DNA from: Triticum aestivum
Taxonomy: Eukaryota > Streptophyta > Magnoliopsida > Poales > Poaceae
Direction: 5' to 3'
Length of the DNA stretch: 64,000 nucleotides
NCBI RefSeq assembly: GCF_018294505.1
Contig: NC_057811.1
Span: 404,390,790-404,454,789 of the forward strand
In this document: positions 35,857 through 46,940 of the stretch, in pieces
How the letters are laid out: every line of letters begins with the position of its first letter
How positions within the stretch are numbered: the stretch's first letter is position 1
The notes under the pieces: generated by a model
What the model saw: only the letters and a program-made list of their open reading frames with translations
What the model was told of the DNA's origin: nothing
Database searches by the model: none
Made by a program: the position numbers and the translations under genes

Positions 35857-37058
35857 CAACCGCCGTTGGGCCAACCGGAGACCAGGACGGACCAAGGAGT
35901 GAGGGGCTACGTGACCAGTTAGGCTCCTGAGTCGTGATGCTCAGGAGTCCCCCTTGACGCGCAAACAGCTTATAGGGAGAGTACGCGAGGATAGGTTAAT
36001 GTTCAACCGCCGTTGGGCCAACCGGAGACCAGGACGGACCAAGGAATGAGAGGCTATGTGACCAGTTAGGCTCCTGAGTTGCGATGCTCAGGAATCCCCC
36101 TTGACGTGCAAACAAACTTTATACCTTTACCCTCGCCGAGGCTCGGCTCGGGAGGGGCGTGCGACAACCAGGTCCGGGAGACCTGGTTGGGTGGCGTGCA
36201 CTTGGGCGTGACCCGGGCGTAGCCCCCATGTCCAGCCCCCTCGCGCGGCTCTCCCGAGGGGAGGCGTTGCTGTGAGGCCGGACGTTGAGGTCTGGGCTCC
36301 CTGCGGTTGGTACGACCGTGAAGCCGCCCTTAGTTGTTTATCACCAGCGCGGAGCATAGTGCTTCCGCTTGTGCATGGGCATAGCCGCTCCTCGGCAGTG
36401 TCGACGGCCAGCGCGGAGCATGGTGCTTCCACTTGTGCGTGGGAGGGGGGCTCCCTCTGAGGAAAGCCCCCGGGGCGTGTACATCCCCGCCCTGACACGT
36501 GGCTTGCACGTCAGGGCTAGACGAGATGTATCTGGGCACTCGTGAGCCAGCGCGGGACTCACGAGGCCCTACCTCAAGGCGGGTTGCGCCTGGTCTTGGG
36601 TCTTTGGTAGCCGCGTGTTCCTGCGAGATGGTTAGGTATAAGTGCTCTACGTCCTCAGGTCCCGGCCCTCGAGCGAGCTCAGACGCCGCTGGTATGCCAG
36701 GTCGTGATGCCGTGGTCAAGGCCAGGGGGTGAGTGCTCGAGAGCCAGTAAGAGCTCCTGAGTCGCGATGCTCAGGAGCCCCCTTTTAACGCGCAAGCGAA
36801 TTGCATGAGAGAGGGGTGGACCCGTGGCAGGTGGCAATCGAGCTGGTGATAATCACAGGTAGATTACGCATGAAAGGCAGATTAGCTTGGGTAAATGCAG
36901 CAAGATACATGCCACTGGGTCAGGCCCGAGCGGCTTGGGGATGATGCAGCCCGAGGGGCGCCCCCAACAGGGTAAGCTAAAGACATAAAAAGGGATACAT
37001 GCCACAGGGACGGACCCACGCGGCCTGGGAATGATGCAGCCCGAGGGGCGCTCCCAGC
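35857..37058. repeat. Direct repeats in the G2 spacer
   Basis: Two sets. A 110-bp pair at 35857-35967 and 36004-36113, containing GGCTCCTGAGT and GATGCTCAGGA, with a partial third copy near 36750-36795. A 62-bp pair at 36907-36968 and 36997-37058, containing GATGCAGCCCGAGGGGCGC. The CTCCTGAG/CTCAGGAG pieces form small hairpins. No gene in 35678-37081. Confidence 0.8.
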
Positions 37059-37081
37059 TGAATGAACTTGGAAAATGTCAC

Positions 37082-37480
37082 CTAGTTCTGTTGATGAAGG
37101 GTTGTCGGGGCAGTTGAAGGTACGCGGTGAAGGGATTGCTCCTCACGAGCCACCGGTCTCCTGAGCCTCGGGAGGCTCAGGTGGTTCCCTGAGGACCGTC
37201 TCCATCTCTGCCAGGACGGCGTGGTGCCTGGCCTCCTGAGCCACCAGGACACGCCACAGGTTGCGCTCGTAGGCTCACAACACGCTCGGCAGGCCGAAAG
37301 GCATGCGAACGTAGCAGTGTAGCGGACCCTCACAACGGCCCACACGCGAAGGCCAGAAAAGCTCCTGAGAAGCGGCCATGTTGAGCCCTGGGACGTCGAT
37401 GCAGACACGCAGCCCGGCATCCTCGCCTGGATGGGGAGCTGCGCCTCGTGAGCGGCGGTCACCGCACATGGCCCTTGCGT
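37082..37480 (-). pseudogene. G2 reverse transcriptase remnant
   Basis: Only two RT landmarks remain on the - strand: RVCIDVPGLN near 37405 and CYVRMPFGL near 37300. They are far closer together than in an intact gypsy RT, so the centre is deleted. The YVDD box, RNase H and integrase are absent. Confidence 0.65.
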
Positions 37481-37699
37481 CTTGCAGTTCCTGAGTGGTC
37501 TTGGTGATGAATTACTGAGCGGTGGGCGCTCCTTGCCCTGTGTCCTCCTGAGGGAAACGTGCCTTGAAGCACGCCTCCAAGTGGTGCCCAAGCGCCTCCC
37601 TCGTGATGTTGGCAAGGTCTGAGGCCCTCCAGAAGAGAGCCCCCGAGCCTTGCCCGAGGAGGGCGCTGGGCGCGCCTTCCTATGCAATGGAGGGGGCGC

Positions 37700-38377
37700 C
37701 CCTGGAGCGGGCGCTGATCCTGACGAGGTTCTAGCTGCGATGCCACCCTCCTGAGGTCCGGCACGGCGCAACTGCTTCTTGTTCTTGGGGATGGCCTCTA
37801 GAGGGCCCTCGCCCTGGCTATCGGGGTCGTTGATTGCTGCAGCTTGAAAGGCACGCTCGAGGGAGCACACCGCGTCTCTTTCTTTGCATGGGACCGTGAT
37901 GATTCTGCCGCTTCCCGGCATCTTGAGGATGTTGTAGCCGTGGTGTGTCACCGTCATGAACTTGGCCAGGGCTGGATACCCAAGGATGGCGTCGTATGGC
38001 AGAAGGACGTGCGCGACGTCGAAGTCGATGAACTCGGTGCGGTAATTCTTGCGTTCTCCGAAGGTGACAGGGAGGCAAACCTGCCCTATCGGTGCGGTAG
38101 AACCGTCGGTCACTCCTGAGAAAGGCTTGGTAGGGTGAAGCTGGTCATATGGCACTTGGAGGTTGTCGAACGTGTCGACGGACAGGACGTTGAGCCCTGC
38201 GCCGCCATCGATGAGGGTCTTGGTAACTTGCACATTGCTGATGACTGGGGAGCAGAGCATCGGGAGGGCTCCAGCGGTGGCTGCGCACTTGAGCTGATCT
38301 GCCGAGTTGAAGGTGATGGCGCACTGGCACCACCTGAGCGGGCGCGTGGCCTCTAGCTTGGGGAGGACTGCATTCAC
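37700..38377 (-). pseudogene. G2 aspartic protease region
   Basis: The - strand frame shows TLIDGGAGLNVLS, the active-site loop in the D-G-G-A form common in Tat-type elements, near 38200. A second conserved block, LPYDAILGYPAL, follows near 38000. It is in the same frame as gag but separated from it by three stops (38483-38380). The frame is disturbed toward 37700. In intact elements it cleaves the Gag-Pol polyprotein. Confidence 0.8.
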
Positions 38378-38482
38378 TTCATGAGCGAACTATTTAAAGA
38401 GGCGCTACAAGGCTGGGGCCTGGGCTCCGCCCAAGATGCAGGCGATAGCGCGCGGCTCCTGGAAGCTCCCAGCCCCCTCGTC

Positions 38483-39550
38483 CTAATGGTGGTCGTCATT
38501 CCTTCTTGGTAGTGGTGGCAGTGGGGGAAGGCCGGCGTTGCCCTGAGGACAATCCTCACGAGGCTGGTCCCTCCAGGCGCCCTCGCGAGGACGATCCTGC
38601 CAGCGTTCCTCACGAGGCCGGTCGCGCCACTCCTGGCGCGGGCCACGGTCGTCCCAGCGCCCGCCTCCACGTCCTCCTCCCCGGCCGTAGCCCCGGTCGC
38701 TGCGCTCGGGGCGTCGACCGAAGCGTCCTTCGCGAATGGCTCGGAGCTCTTGACAGTCGCTGGTGTTGTGGGTATTCAGGTTGTGGAAGGCGCAGAACGG
38801 TCGGCTGCTCTTGGATGACTCGGGTTGGTCTCTGCCTAGCTTGGTGTCCGGCTCCGCTGCGAGCACGGCTTCTCCCTTGCGCTTCACGTCCTTGGCCTTG
38901 GCTTTCTTCTCCTCCGGGTCCGCAGCCGGCAGCTCGAGGAGGGAGAGGCGCCCTTCCTCAGCTCTTGTGCACTTGGTTGCCAGGTTGAACAGCTCCTGAG
39001 ATGTGCACAGCTCCTCGTGGATAGCGAGCCCTTCCGTCATCTCCACGTCGCGGATGCCATCAGAGAATGCGGAGATGATGGCTTCGTCCGTCACCTTGGG
39101 GATCTTGAGACGAATGTTGTTGAAGCGCTGGATGAACTTCTGAAGGGTCTCCCCTGGTTGTTGCTTGACGCGGCGCAGGTCACCCGCGGCCGGCGGGCGT
39201 TCGCGACTGCACTGGAAGTTGGCGACAAAACGGTCGCGCATCTCGTCCCAGGAGGAGATCGAGCCTGGAGGCAGGTTCAGGAGCCACGAACGGGCGCCGT
39301 CTTTGAGTGCTATAGGGAACCAGTTCGCCATGACTTCCTCGTCGCCGTTCGCCGCCTCGATGCTCAGCTCGTAGAGCTGCAAGAACTCCGCGGGGTCGGG
39401 GGTGCCGTCGTAACGAGGAGGCAGATCCGGCTTGAACTTGCCCGGCCAGGCGACGCTACACAGCTCGGGGGTGAAGGCGCGGCAGCCGGCCATGGTCGCC
39501 GGGGCTTGTCTTGGAGGTGGAGCTTGGTCTTGACGCCCACGTGCCACCAC
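38483..39550 (-). pseudogene. G2 gag (Retrotrans_gag with zinc-knuckle-like motif)
   Basis: An open - strand frame of 355 codons. The Retrotrans_gag core spans about residues 40-190 (WFPIALKDGARSWL, WDEMRDRFV, FIQRFNNI). A CxxH...HxxxxC motif (CAFHNLNTHNTSDC) stands in place of a classical CCHC knuckle. The tail is Arg/Gly-rich and repetitive (RDRPREE-like units). The frame opens without ATG at its upper end; the first internal ATG is at 39493. The N-terminal part continues, broken, up to the CACTA-2 insertion at 39994. Gag forms the virus-like particle. Counted as a pseudogene because the start is lost and pol is deleted. Confidence 0.85.
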
Positions 39551-40499
39551 AGCAAGCGGCGCGAGGTCCTGCCGCGGCAGACGATCCTGGCGCGGCAGTG
39601 CGAGGAGCGGCGGAGCGTTCTCTTGCGGCAGAGGGACTTCTTGACAGCTTCTTTCTTCGCGCGCGGGCGCGGGATGCGGCGGGTCGCATCGTGGGGCCGC
39701 GCGCCTTGGTGCCAGGGCGCCGTCTTGGGGCAGAGGTGGTGCAGGTGCTCCGTGACCTACGTCGCCCCATAGCTGGCGGAGGGTGAGGCGGAGAGAGGGA
39801 CGGCGCAGGGGAGCCCCCTGCGGCGCGGACGAGCTCGGCGATGTGGTCGAGCTAGTCCTCGTAGACGTCGTCGACTGGGCAGTAGCACAGGAGCTCGTGC
39901 GCCATGAGGAGCGCGGCCCATGCGTCCATGGAAGCGCGACGAGCGTGGGACGAGGAACCGGCCGGTGTCAGCGATGGAGTGGCGGTGCGGCCGTCACTAC
40001 AAAAAAAGACACATCCGTGACATTTTGGGCCGAATGAATTTTTTTTCTGTCATACATATGACACTTCTATGACGATAATTGTCACAAAACCCGGTATCAT
40101 CATAGATGTGGTGGGCTCCTACTTCTATGACAAAAAATCACGACAGAAAATGGGCTTTTCGTCCTGGGAGGGCCGGAGACGCAGCTGCATGACATTCTTT
40201 GGGCCGTCCATGACGGAAAAAACCATGGTAGAAGCGAGGGCGAGGAAAATTTCGGGGAGTTCCCGGTTACGGTGGGAGGTCGGGGGCCGAGCGATGCGCG
40301 TTTCTCTCATACACGTACGCGCGTGTGTGCGAGGTGTTGGCTCTAACTGAACCCGAGTGAGGCGTTGGGCTCTAACTGAACCCGAGCGATTGCACTGCAT
40401 GCTACGTGTTACTGAACCCGAGCGATCAATCGATGGCTGTTAACTAAACCCGATCGAGCGATTCCTTCGCTACTGCTACTAACTGAAGCCGATCGATGC

Positions 40500-40930
40500 T
40501 GCCTCTGGGATGAACAGTGAGCGTTGCGGGGGGTTTTGGATGAACAGTGAGCGGTGGCGTTGCCTCTGGATGAACAGGACCCCGTGGTGTGGTGGAGGGC
40601 TGGATGAACAGTAGACGGTGGAGGGGTGCCCGTGGAACAGGACCCCGTGGTGTGGAGGGCTGGTTGAACTGTAGACGGTGGAGGGGTGCCCGTGGAGGGG
40701 CGGTTGAACAGGACCCCGTGGTGTGGAGGGCTGGATGAACAGTAGACGGTGGAGGGGTGGTTGAACAGTAGCCGGTGGAGTAGCGCGCGGTGGAGGCTGG
40801 ATGAACAGGAGCCCGTGGAGGCTGGAGGAGGTCGACGGTAGCCCGTGGAGGCTGGAGGAGGTCGACGGTGGAGATGAACAGTATCCCGTGGAGTCCCGTT
40901 TTGCGGTACGCCACACCCCTCCCGATGAAC
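40500..40930 (+). repeat. GGATGAACAG minisatellite in CACTA-2
   Basis: Irregular units built on GGCTGGATGAACAGTAG and GACGGTGGAGGGGTG, about ten occurrences, ending with two copies of GGAGGCTGGAGGAGGTCGAC. Frames reading through it are artefacts of the repeat. Confidence 0.85.
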
Positions 40931-40963
40931 AGGACCCCCGTTTCGACCGTAGGAGGTCCGTTT

Positions 40964-41122
40964 NNNNNNNNNNNNNNNNNNNNNNNNNNNNNNNNNNNNN
41001 NNNNNNNNNNNNNNNNNNNNNNNNNNNNNNNNNNNNNNNNNNNNNNNNNNNNNNNNNNNNNNNNNNNNNNNNNNNNNNNNNNNNNNNNNNNNNNNNNNNN
41101 NNNNNNNNNNNNNNNNNNNNNN
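40964..41122. other. Assembly gap (N) flanked by a 45-bp duplicate
   Basis: 159 N. The 45 bases before the gap (ending GGAGGTCCGTTT) recur just after it (41125-41169) with one mismatch. The two sides may overlap in reality, or a tandem array was collapsed. Confidence 0.95.
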
Positions 41123-41280
41123 CCCTCCCGATCAACAGGACCCCCGTTTCGACCGTAGGAGGTCCGTTTCCTCCGTTCTGCAGTACGCCATGCCTCGTTT
41201 CCATCACCTGTTCCGTCCAAGCCCTCCCGATGAACACGACCACACATTCCGTTCCGACCTAGCCGGTTGGCTCCCACGCG

Positions 41281-41396
41281 TTCCGTTGCCTCCCGATGAA
41301 CACGACGCATTCCGTTGCCTCCCGATGAACACGACGCATTCCGTTGCCTCCCCATGAACACGACACATTCCGTTGCCTCCCCATGAACACGACGAC
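41281..41396 (+). repeat. Tandem repeat, 29 bp x 4
   Basis: Units start TTCCGTTGCCTCCC at 41281, 41310, 41339 and 41368. The last two carry CCCCATG in place of CCCGATG. A diverged unit precedes them. Confidence 0.9.
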
Positions 41397-41699
41397 GACG
41401 CTGTTTCTCCGTTCCGACCCAGCCATGTACACGAGCCCTGGCTGTACGTATGCGCGAGTAGGCGTTCGAGATCCCGCCCGTATGTACACATACGTGGACG
41501 TATTTTCTTTCTTGCACCCTGGCCGCTGTACGTACGTGTACATGCTACGTGCGCACCTCTACTACGACACGTACGCGCCTCTACTATGACACGTGCGCGC
41601 CTCTACATCCACCAGTATATATGTACGTACACGTTCGCGACCAGAATGACAACACTACGTACGCTTCGACCAGGTGGGTCCCGACTGTCAGGCACTTCC

Positions 41700-44600
41700 T
41701 TGCGTGCGAAGATGTAGCTGGTGGATCCCAGCAGTCAGGGGGGCGAATCGTTTTGTTTTTTGCCTGGACGCACTTCCTTGCGTGCGAAGGTGTAGCTGGT
41801 GGGTCCCAGCAGTCAGTGGGGAAACGTTTTTTTTGCGAAATACGGTGGCCCGTCCAGTGGGTCCCTGCTGTCAGGTGGAGGAATAATTATTTTGCACGTA
41901 ATAAGGAGGCACTTCCTTGCTGCGGCCGTGGACCCAGCTGTCAGCCTCTCCACGTACAGTCCACATCCGATGGAAGCCGTTCCTTGACCACGTTGACCAC
42001 GCCGCGCCGAGAGCACCAAGGCGGTCGACGACGGGGAGGCCTAGGAAGGGGACGACGCGGAGCCGGGGAAGACACGGCAGTGGATGCCCACGCGTAGAGG
42101 AGTATGAGGGTTCACTGGTTCGCTGCGGTGTGAGGCTGCCGTCGCTGCAGAATAATAGGGGGTGTGGGTGAGTAGAGGGATGGCCTGGCCAGCGGTGGGA
42201 GTAGTAGGGGGCGGTGAGGCCTCTGCCGCATCGCAGCCGGCCACGGGAGGAAGGAGCACGAGGCACGACCGGCGCTGGTTTGGGCGGCTGGAGCAAGAAG
42301 ACCAGAGGTTGAAGAAGCACTACGGCCGTTGGATGGACATCGTACGGTCACGGGAGCTAGAATCGTGCATATTGACTAAGTTGACAAAGCCCTCCGTCCC
42401 CGTCAACTTAGTAGGCCCACAAGTCAGCCTGCCACTGTACTGGGTCCCAGTTAACAGGGTGAGTATTCATTTTTTTGTGCGTAATAAGGAGGCACTTCCT
42501 TGCATGCGAAGATATAGCTGGTGGGTCCGAACTGTCAGCGGCGGTAATGTTTTTTTCACGAAATACAGAGGCCCTTTAGGTGGGTCCCTGATGTCAGGTG
42601 GAGGAATCACTATTATGCGGGTAATAAGGAGGCATTTCCTTGCGTGCGGCCGTGGACCCAGCTGTCGGCCTCTCCACGTACAGTCCACTTCAGATGCATG
42701 TCGGTCGTTGACCACGTTGACCAGGCCGCGCCGAGAGCACTAGGGCGATGGACGACGGCGAGGCCTAGGAAGGGAATGACACGGAGGCAGGGAAGACTCG
42801 GCAGTTGTTTCCCACGCGGAGGGGAGTACGACTGTACGAGGGTTTACTGGTTCGTCTGCCGTCGCCGGAGAATAACAGCAGGTGTGGGTGAGTAGAGGGA
42901 TGGCTAGGCCAGCGATGGGAGTACGGTGGGGCGGTGAGGCCTGCGCGGCAGCAGAGCCAGCCGCGGGGAGGAGGGAGCAGGCAGTCCCGCCGGCGCTTGT
43001 TTGAGCGGCTGGAGCAGGAAGAGCAGAGATTGAAGAAGCACGACGGCCGTTGGATGGCCATCCAACAGTCACTGCTTGTGCGTCAACCTTTTTTTTAGGA
43101 AAGCCTCAAATCCGTGGAAAACGGCATACAGCCCATCTGCCATTATTTCTAATAATTTACAGCTTGCTAATTATTAAGGTTTCTTTTGGAGCCCATATTC
43201 TTTTTGTTAGCATTACAGCCCATATTGTGGCCACGGTTAACAAATTATACAAAATTTTGCATATTTCGGTGCGGTCCGAACTGTTTTTAATCCCGAAATT
43301 TTGACTCACATTCAATCTGATTTTAAAAATAAATGTATATCAATATAAAATCCAACAAATTCTCCATGCATAAAAATTAATGTAATTTAAAATCTCGAAA
43401 TGAAAAAAAAGATATTTGAAATTAATTGCCGGTTGATGTGTTTTAAAAATGTACAACCCATTTCTCATTACTGATGGGCCATTTTCTCGGCCAGCCGAAT
43501 GAAAGCTCTCCTCGTCTTGAAAGATTTGCAGCCCAACAGGCCTGACAAAGCGACTTACTTGGCAAATCACAAAAAACTGGGATGTGGCCGTGGACCCAGC
43601 TGTCAGCCTCTCCACGTACAGTACTCTTCCGATGGAAGTCGTTCCTTGACCACGTTGACCACGCCGCGCGGAGAGCACCACGGCGGTGGACGACGGCGAG
43701 GCCTAGGAAGGGGACGACGCGGAGCCGGGAAAGACGCGACAGTGGAAGCCCGCGCGGAGAGGAGTACGAGGGTTCACTGGTTCGGATGCGGTGTGAGGCT
43801 GCCGTCGCCGCAGGGCTTGGCCAGCGGTTGGAATAGTAGGGGGCGGTGAGGCCTCCGCGTCAGCACAGCCGGCCACGGGAGGCAGGAGCATGCGGCATGA
43901 CCGGCGCTGCTTTGGGCGGCTGGAGCAAGAAGGCCAGAGGTTGAAGAAGCACTACGGCCGTTGGATGGACATCGTACGGTCACTGGAGCTAGAATCGTTC
44001 ATATTGACTAAGTTGACAAAGCCCTCCGTCCCTGTCAACTTAGTAGGCCCACAAGTCAGCCTCCCACCATGGTGGGTCCCAGCTAGCAGGGGTAGTATTC
44101 ATTTTTCTGTGCGTAATAAGGAGGCACTTCCGGTGGGTCCGAGCTGACAGCGGGGGAAACGTTTTTTTAGCGAAATACGGTGGTCCGTCCGGTGGGTCCC
44201 AGCAGTCAGGGGCAAACGTTTTTTTCTCGAAATATGGTGGCCCGTCCTGTGGGTGCCAGCAGTCAGGGGGGAAACGTTTTTTCCGCGAAATACTGGTGGC
44301 CCGTCCGGTGGGTCCCTGCTGTCAGGTGGAGGAATAATTGTTTTGCGCGTAATAAGGAGGCACTTCCTTGCGGCTGCCGTGGACCCAGCTGTCAGCCTCT
44401 CCACGTACAGTACTCTTCCGATGGAAGTCGGTCGTTGACCACATTGACCATGCCGCACCGAGAGCACCACGGCGGTGGACGACGGCGAGGCCTAGGAAGG
44501 GGACGACGCGGAGCCGGGGAAGACGCGACAGTGGATGCCCACGGGGAGAGGAGTACGAGGGTTCACTGGTTCGGCTGCGGTGTGAGGCTGCCGTCGCCGC

Positions 44601-45140
44601 AGATAACAGGGGGATTGGGTGAGTGGAGGGATGGCCTGGCCAGCGGTGGGAGTAGTATGGGGACGGTGAGGCCTCCGCGGCAGCACAACCGGCCACAGGA
44701 GGCAGGAGAATGCGGCACGACCGGCGCTGCTTTGGGCGGCTGGGGCAAGAAGACCAGAGGTTGAAGAAGCACTACGGCCGTTGGATGGACATCGTTGACC
44801 ACGCCGCGCCGAGAGCACCAGGGCGGTGGACGACGGCGAGGCCTACGAAGGGAACGACACGGAGCCGGGGAAGACACGACAGTGGCTGCCCACGCGATGG
44901 AGAGTACGAGGGTTGACTGGTTCGGCTGTCGTCGCCGGAAAATAACAGGAGGTGTGGGTGAGTAGAGGGATAGACAGGCCAGGGATGCGAGTATGATGGG
45001 CCGTGAGGCCTGCCCGGCAGCACTGCCGGCCACGGAAGGCGGGAGCAGGCGGTTCCGACGACGCTGGTTTGGGCGGCTGGGGCAGGAAGATCAGAGACTG
45101 AAGAAGCACGATTGCCGTTAGATTGACATCTAACGGTCTG
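41700..45140 (+). repeat. Five large imperfect repeats (0.35-0.9 kb) in CACTA-2
   Basis: The anchor GGCGAGGCCTA(G/C)GAAGG or its variant recurs near 42030, 42756, 43695, 44484 and 44834. A second anchor, TTGAAGAAGCACTACGGCCG, recurs near 42311, 43030, 43942, 44762 and, diverged, 45100. Most units also contain GTGGACCCAGCTGTCAG and CCTCTCCACGTACAGT. Spacings are about 730, 940, 790 and 350 bp. A longer segment, 43085-43300, returns at 45170-45400 (both with TTTTGCATATTTCGGTG). The many frames on both strands here repeat with the unit and have no known domain. Confidence 0.8.
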
Positions 45141-45399
45141 ACGCTGGTAGAGTCGATTGTTGACTAAGTTTCTTTTTTGAGAAACCTTGTGTACGCATGC
45201 ACTTAGTAGGCCCACAAGTCAGCCTCCAAATCTGTGGCAGACAACATAAAGCCCATTTGCTATTTTTTATAATTTGCAGCCCATTTGCTAATTCTTAAGT
45301 AATTTATTACAGCCCATTTTCTGCCCAGGACCACGGTCAAAAAGTTCAACCTTATTTTGCATATTTCGGTGGAGTCCGAACTGTTGTAATCCCAAAATG

Positions 45400-46190
45400 A
45401 TAAACATTTTTTAAGAACTTATTGATTTGCCAAAAAAATCGTTTTGTTTTTGTAAGCAAATAAGACGTGGGACAATTGAGTTTGTTTAAGGGAAAACCAG
45501 TGGTAAAAAAATCAGCGTTGGGTGGGAAAAAACAACAAAAATAAGGATGTAAATATGAAAAGAGAATTTTATGTGTTTTCAATACAATGATACATGTATA
45601 TGAACTAGTAAAACTATAGGTAGAGATTAGAAAACGGATGTAGGACATGCGTTTCAAGAGGAAAATAGAACTGGGCTGTGTGTTTGATTCAGTAAAAAAA
45701 CTGCCTGCGGATGTTGTAAGACAAAATATAACTAACGCTGGCAGGCCAGAGGCCAGTAGATACCTGCTGGATCTTTGTGCCCCGTTGTCGTCATGGGCTG
45801 GGCCTGTTAAAAACAAAGCCAACCCTCGGCAGTCTACAGCCCAGTTGAAACTTGCTTGACCTGAAAAAACAATATACGTGCTCAGTAAATGAGAGAATTC
45901 TGCAAGTACAGAGTGATAACTGGGATGCAGCATGGATATTGTTTTTTTATCGTGATAATAAGTGCATGCACTTGTTTTGAAAAAATTGGAGAACTGGGAA
46001 TTCGAACGGCGGGTGCTTATGCTACCCATCAAATAAAAATCAGGTGCCTAAAAATTCGTTTCAAAACAAATGATTCAGCTTTATATCCACATTGACCCTC
46101 GGCATGATGTTTGGAAGCAAATGCAAGTTCATACCAAAAGATCGTTAACAACAATACCAACTTGCAGACGACAAGGTAGTACAACTACCA
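45400..46190. other. A/T-rich stretch without a supported gene
   Basis: A long - strand frame (45352-46032) has no recognisable domain and a composition expected of A/T-rich non-coding DNA. The part 45640-45860 looks like CACTA internal sequence. Confidence 0.5.
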
Positions 46191-46209
46191 ATACCAAACT
46201 AACTTATAA

Positions 46210-46940
46210 TCTTTTTACTCCTGGCCCTAGTGTTCGTCTGGTAGAAAATCTTGCAGAGGACCAGCTCCCGCTCCTTCTCTTGCTCCAGGTCCCCGAGGTG
46301 GTACTGGTGCATCACCCAGTTGGTCCTCTGCTGGTCGAAGTTCTTGTTGGTGTGCAGCACCAGAACCTTTTTTGCTGCCCATCTTGCCGGCCGTTGACCA
46401 CCACCGGCAAGGTATTGCCGGTCTTGTGCCACATCGCGTGCATGCCGCACTCCGACTGTATCTTGCGACGCGTCCACGTGCCCCTTTTGAACGCCCTGGA
46501 ATTGCGCTGGAAGAAATGCTTCCTTAGGCCACTCAGTGTGATACCTGCAGTATTGTGGAATACAGGTCTTAGTGTACCTAGTTGGCATTTTCATAACATC
46601 TGTGGCATGTTGCAGTCACTTGTTTCGCGTTTTATTAACTGTCAAATTGTAATTGCTTCACCAGGTCTGCGTCTAAAAAGAAAAATAGAGCTATAAACAA
46701 AGGAATATGTTTGTGCAAGTAGACGGCCGATCGGTGTCTTACCTGGAAGTTTCTCAGGTTGGGTGTAGCATATGCCGTGCTCGCTGTCGATGGTTGGTAT
46801 GAACAAATCAATGTGAGACTGAAATCTCGCGCTGTCAGCACTCACTTTGGCCTCAAGGTGCTCGATCAGCTCCTGATCCGTGGGATCGAACTTGACGCGA
46901 GCCGGCAGCTCCAGCCAATCCTTCTTTGACTTGCATCGGT
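46210..46940 (-). pseudogene. NAC-domain transcription factor gene fragment (SOG1/ANAC073-like group)
   Basis: Two exons on the - strand. The first (about 46940-46743) encodes LPARVKFDPTDQELIEHL and later GICYTQPEKLPG, the NAC subdomain A-B region. A donor GTAAG at 46742 and acceptor CTGCAG (exon from 46544) bound a 197-bp intron, and the codon across it is conserved. Exon 2 gives LSGLRKHFFQRNS, MWHKTGNTLPVVVNG, then in another frame KKVLVLHTNKN, TNWVMHQYHLG and VLCKIFYQT, the NAC subdomains C-E. A net frameshift lies near 46385 at the A-run after the NGRQ motif. Translation then ends about ten residues after the domain. There is no start codon and no C-terminal activation region. NAC proteins bind DNA in the nucleus; this copy could not do so. 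Closest in style to the NACs with a short, late-starting domain (SOG1, ANAC073/SND2). Confidence 0.85.

Larger units (their letters stand above)
31834..39994 (-). mobile_element. G2: Ty3/gypsy Tat-type retrotransposon, reverse, pol mostly deleted, cut by CACTA-2
   Basis: Read on the - strand from the right: gag (about 39990-38483), protease (38377-37700), a collapsed RT scrap (about 37480-37082), a repeat-rich spacer, the + strand accessory gene (33149-35677), and a 3' LTR (32733-31834). RNase H and integrase are absent. The 5' LTR and leader are missing because CACTA-2 begins at 39995 inside gag. The left neighbour is C2, into which G2 inserted; the 5 bp before the LTR are GCATA, which should reappear at the lost right end. 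Confidence 0.85.
39995..46060 (+). mobile_element. CACTA-2: left end and subterminal/internal repeats of a CACTA transposon
   Basis: Begins CACTACAAAAAAAGACAC at 39995 after CGT (possible 3-bp target), within the gag of G2. It continues with TATGACAAAAA/TGTGACA-type motifs (40020-40220) and CTGAACCCGAGCGAT repeats (40340-40490). Then come a GGATGAACAG minisatellite (40500-40930), an N gap, a 29-bp tandem array, and large repeats (41700-45400). The sequence near 45640-45860 is of the same character. No transposase and no right terminus found up to 64000. Its extent beyond 46060 is discussed as a finding. Confidence 0.75.

Noticed and set aside
36127..36732. Frames of about 60-130 codons in the G2 spacer
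   Set aside because: They lie in direct repeats and have no family resemblance.
40444..41517. 357-codon - strand frame in CACTA-2
   Set aside because: It reads through the GGATGAACAG minisatellite and an N gap; no domain.
41549..45215. Many 80-200-codon frames on both strands
   Set aside because: They recur with the large repeats and exist on both strands at once, as expected for GC-rich repeats without stops. No protein family recognised.
45352..46032. 226-codon - strand frame
   Set aside because: A/T-rich sequence giving Phe/Ser/Ile-rich text, no domain, no splice context, and partly CACTA-like DNA.
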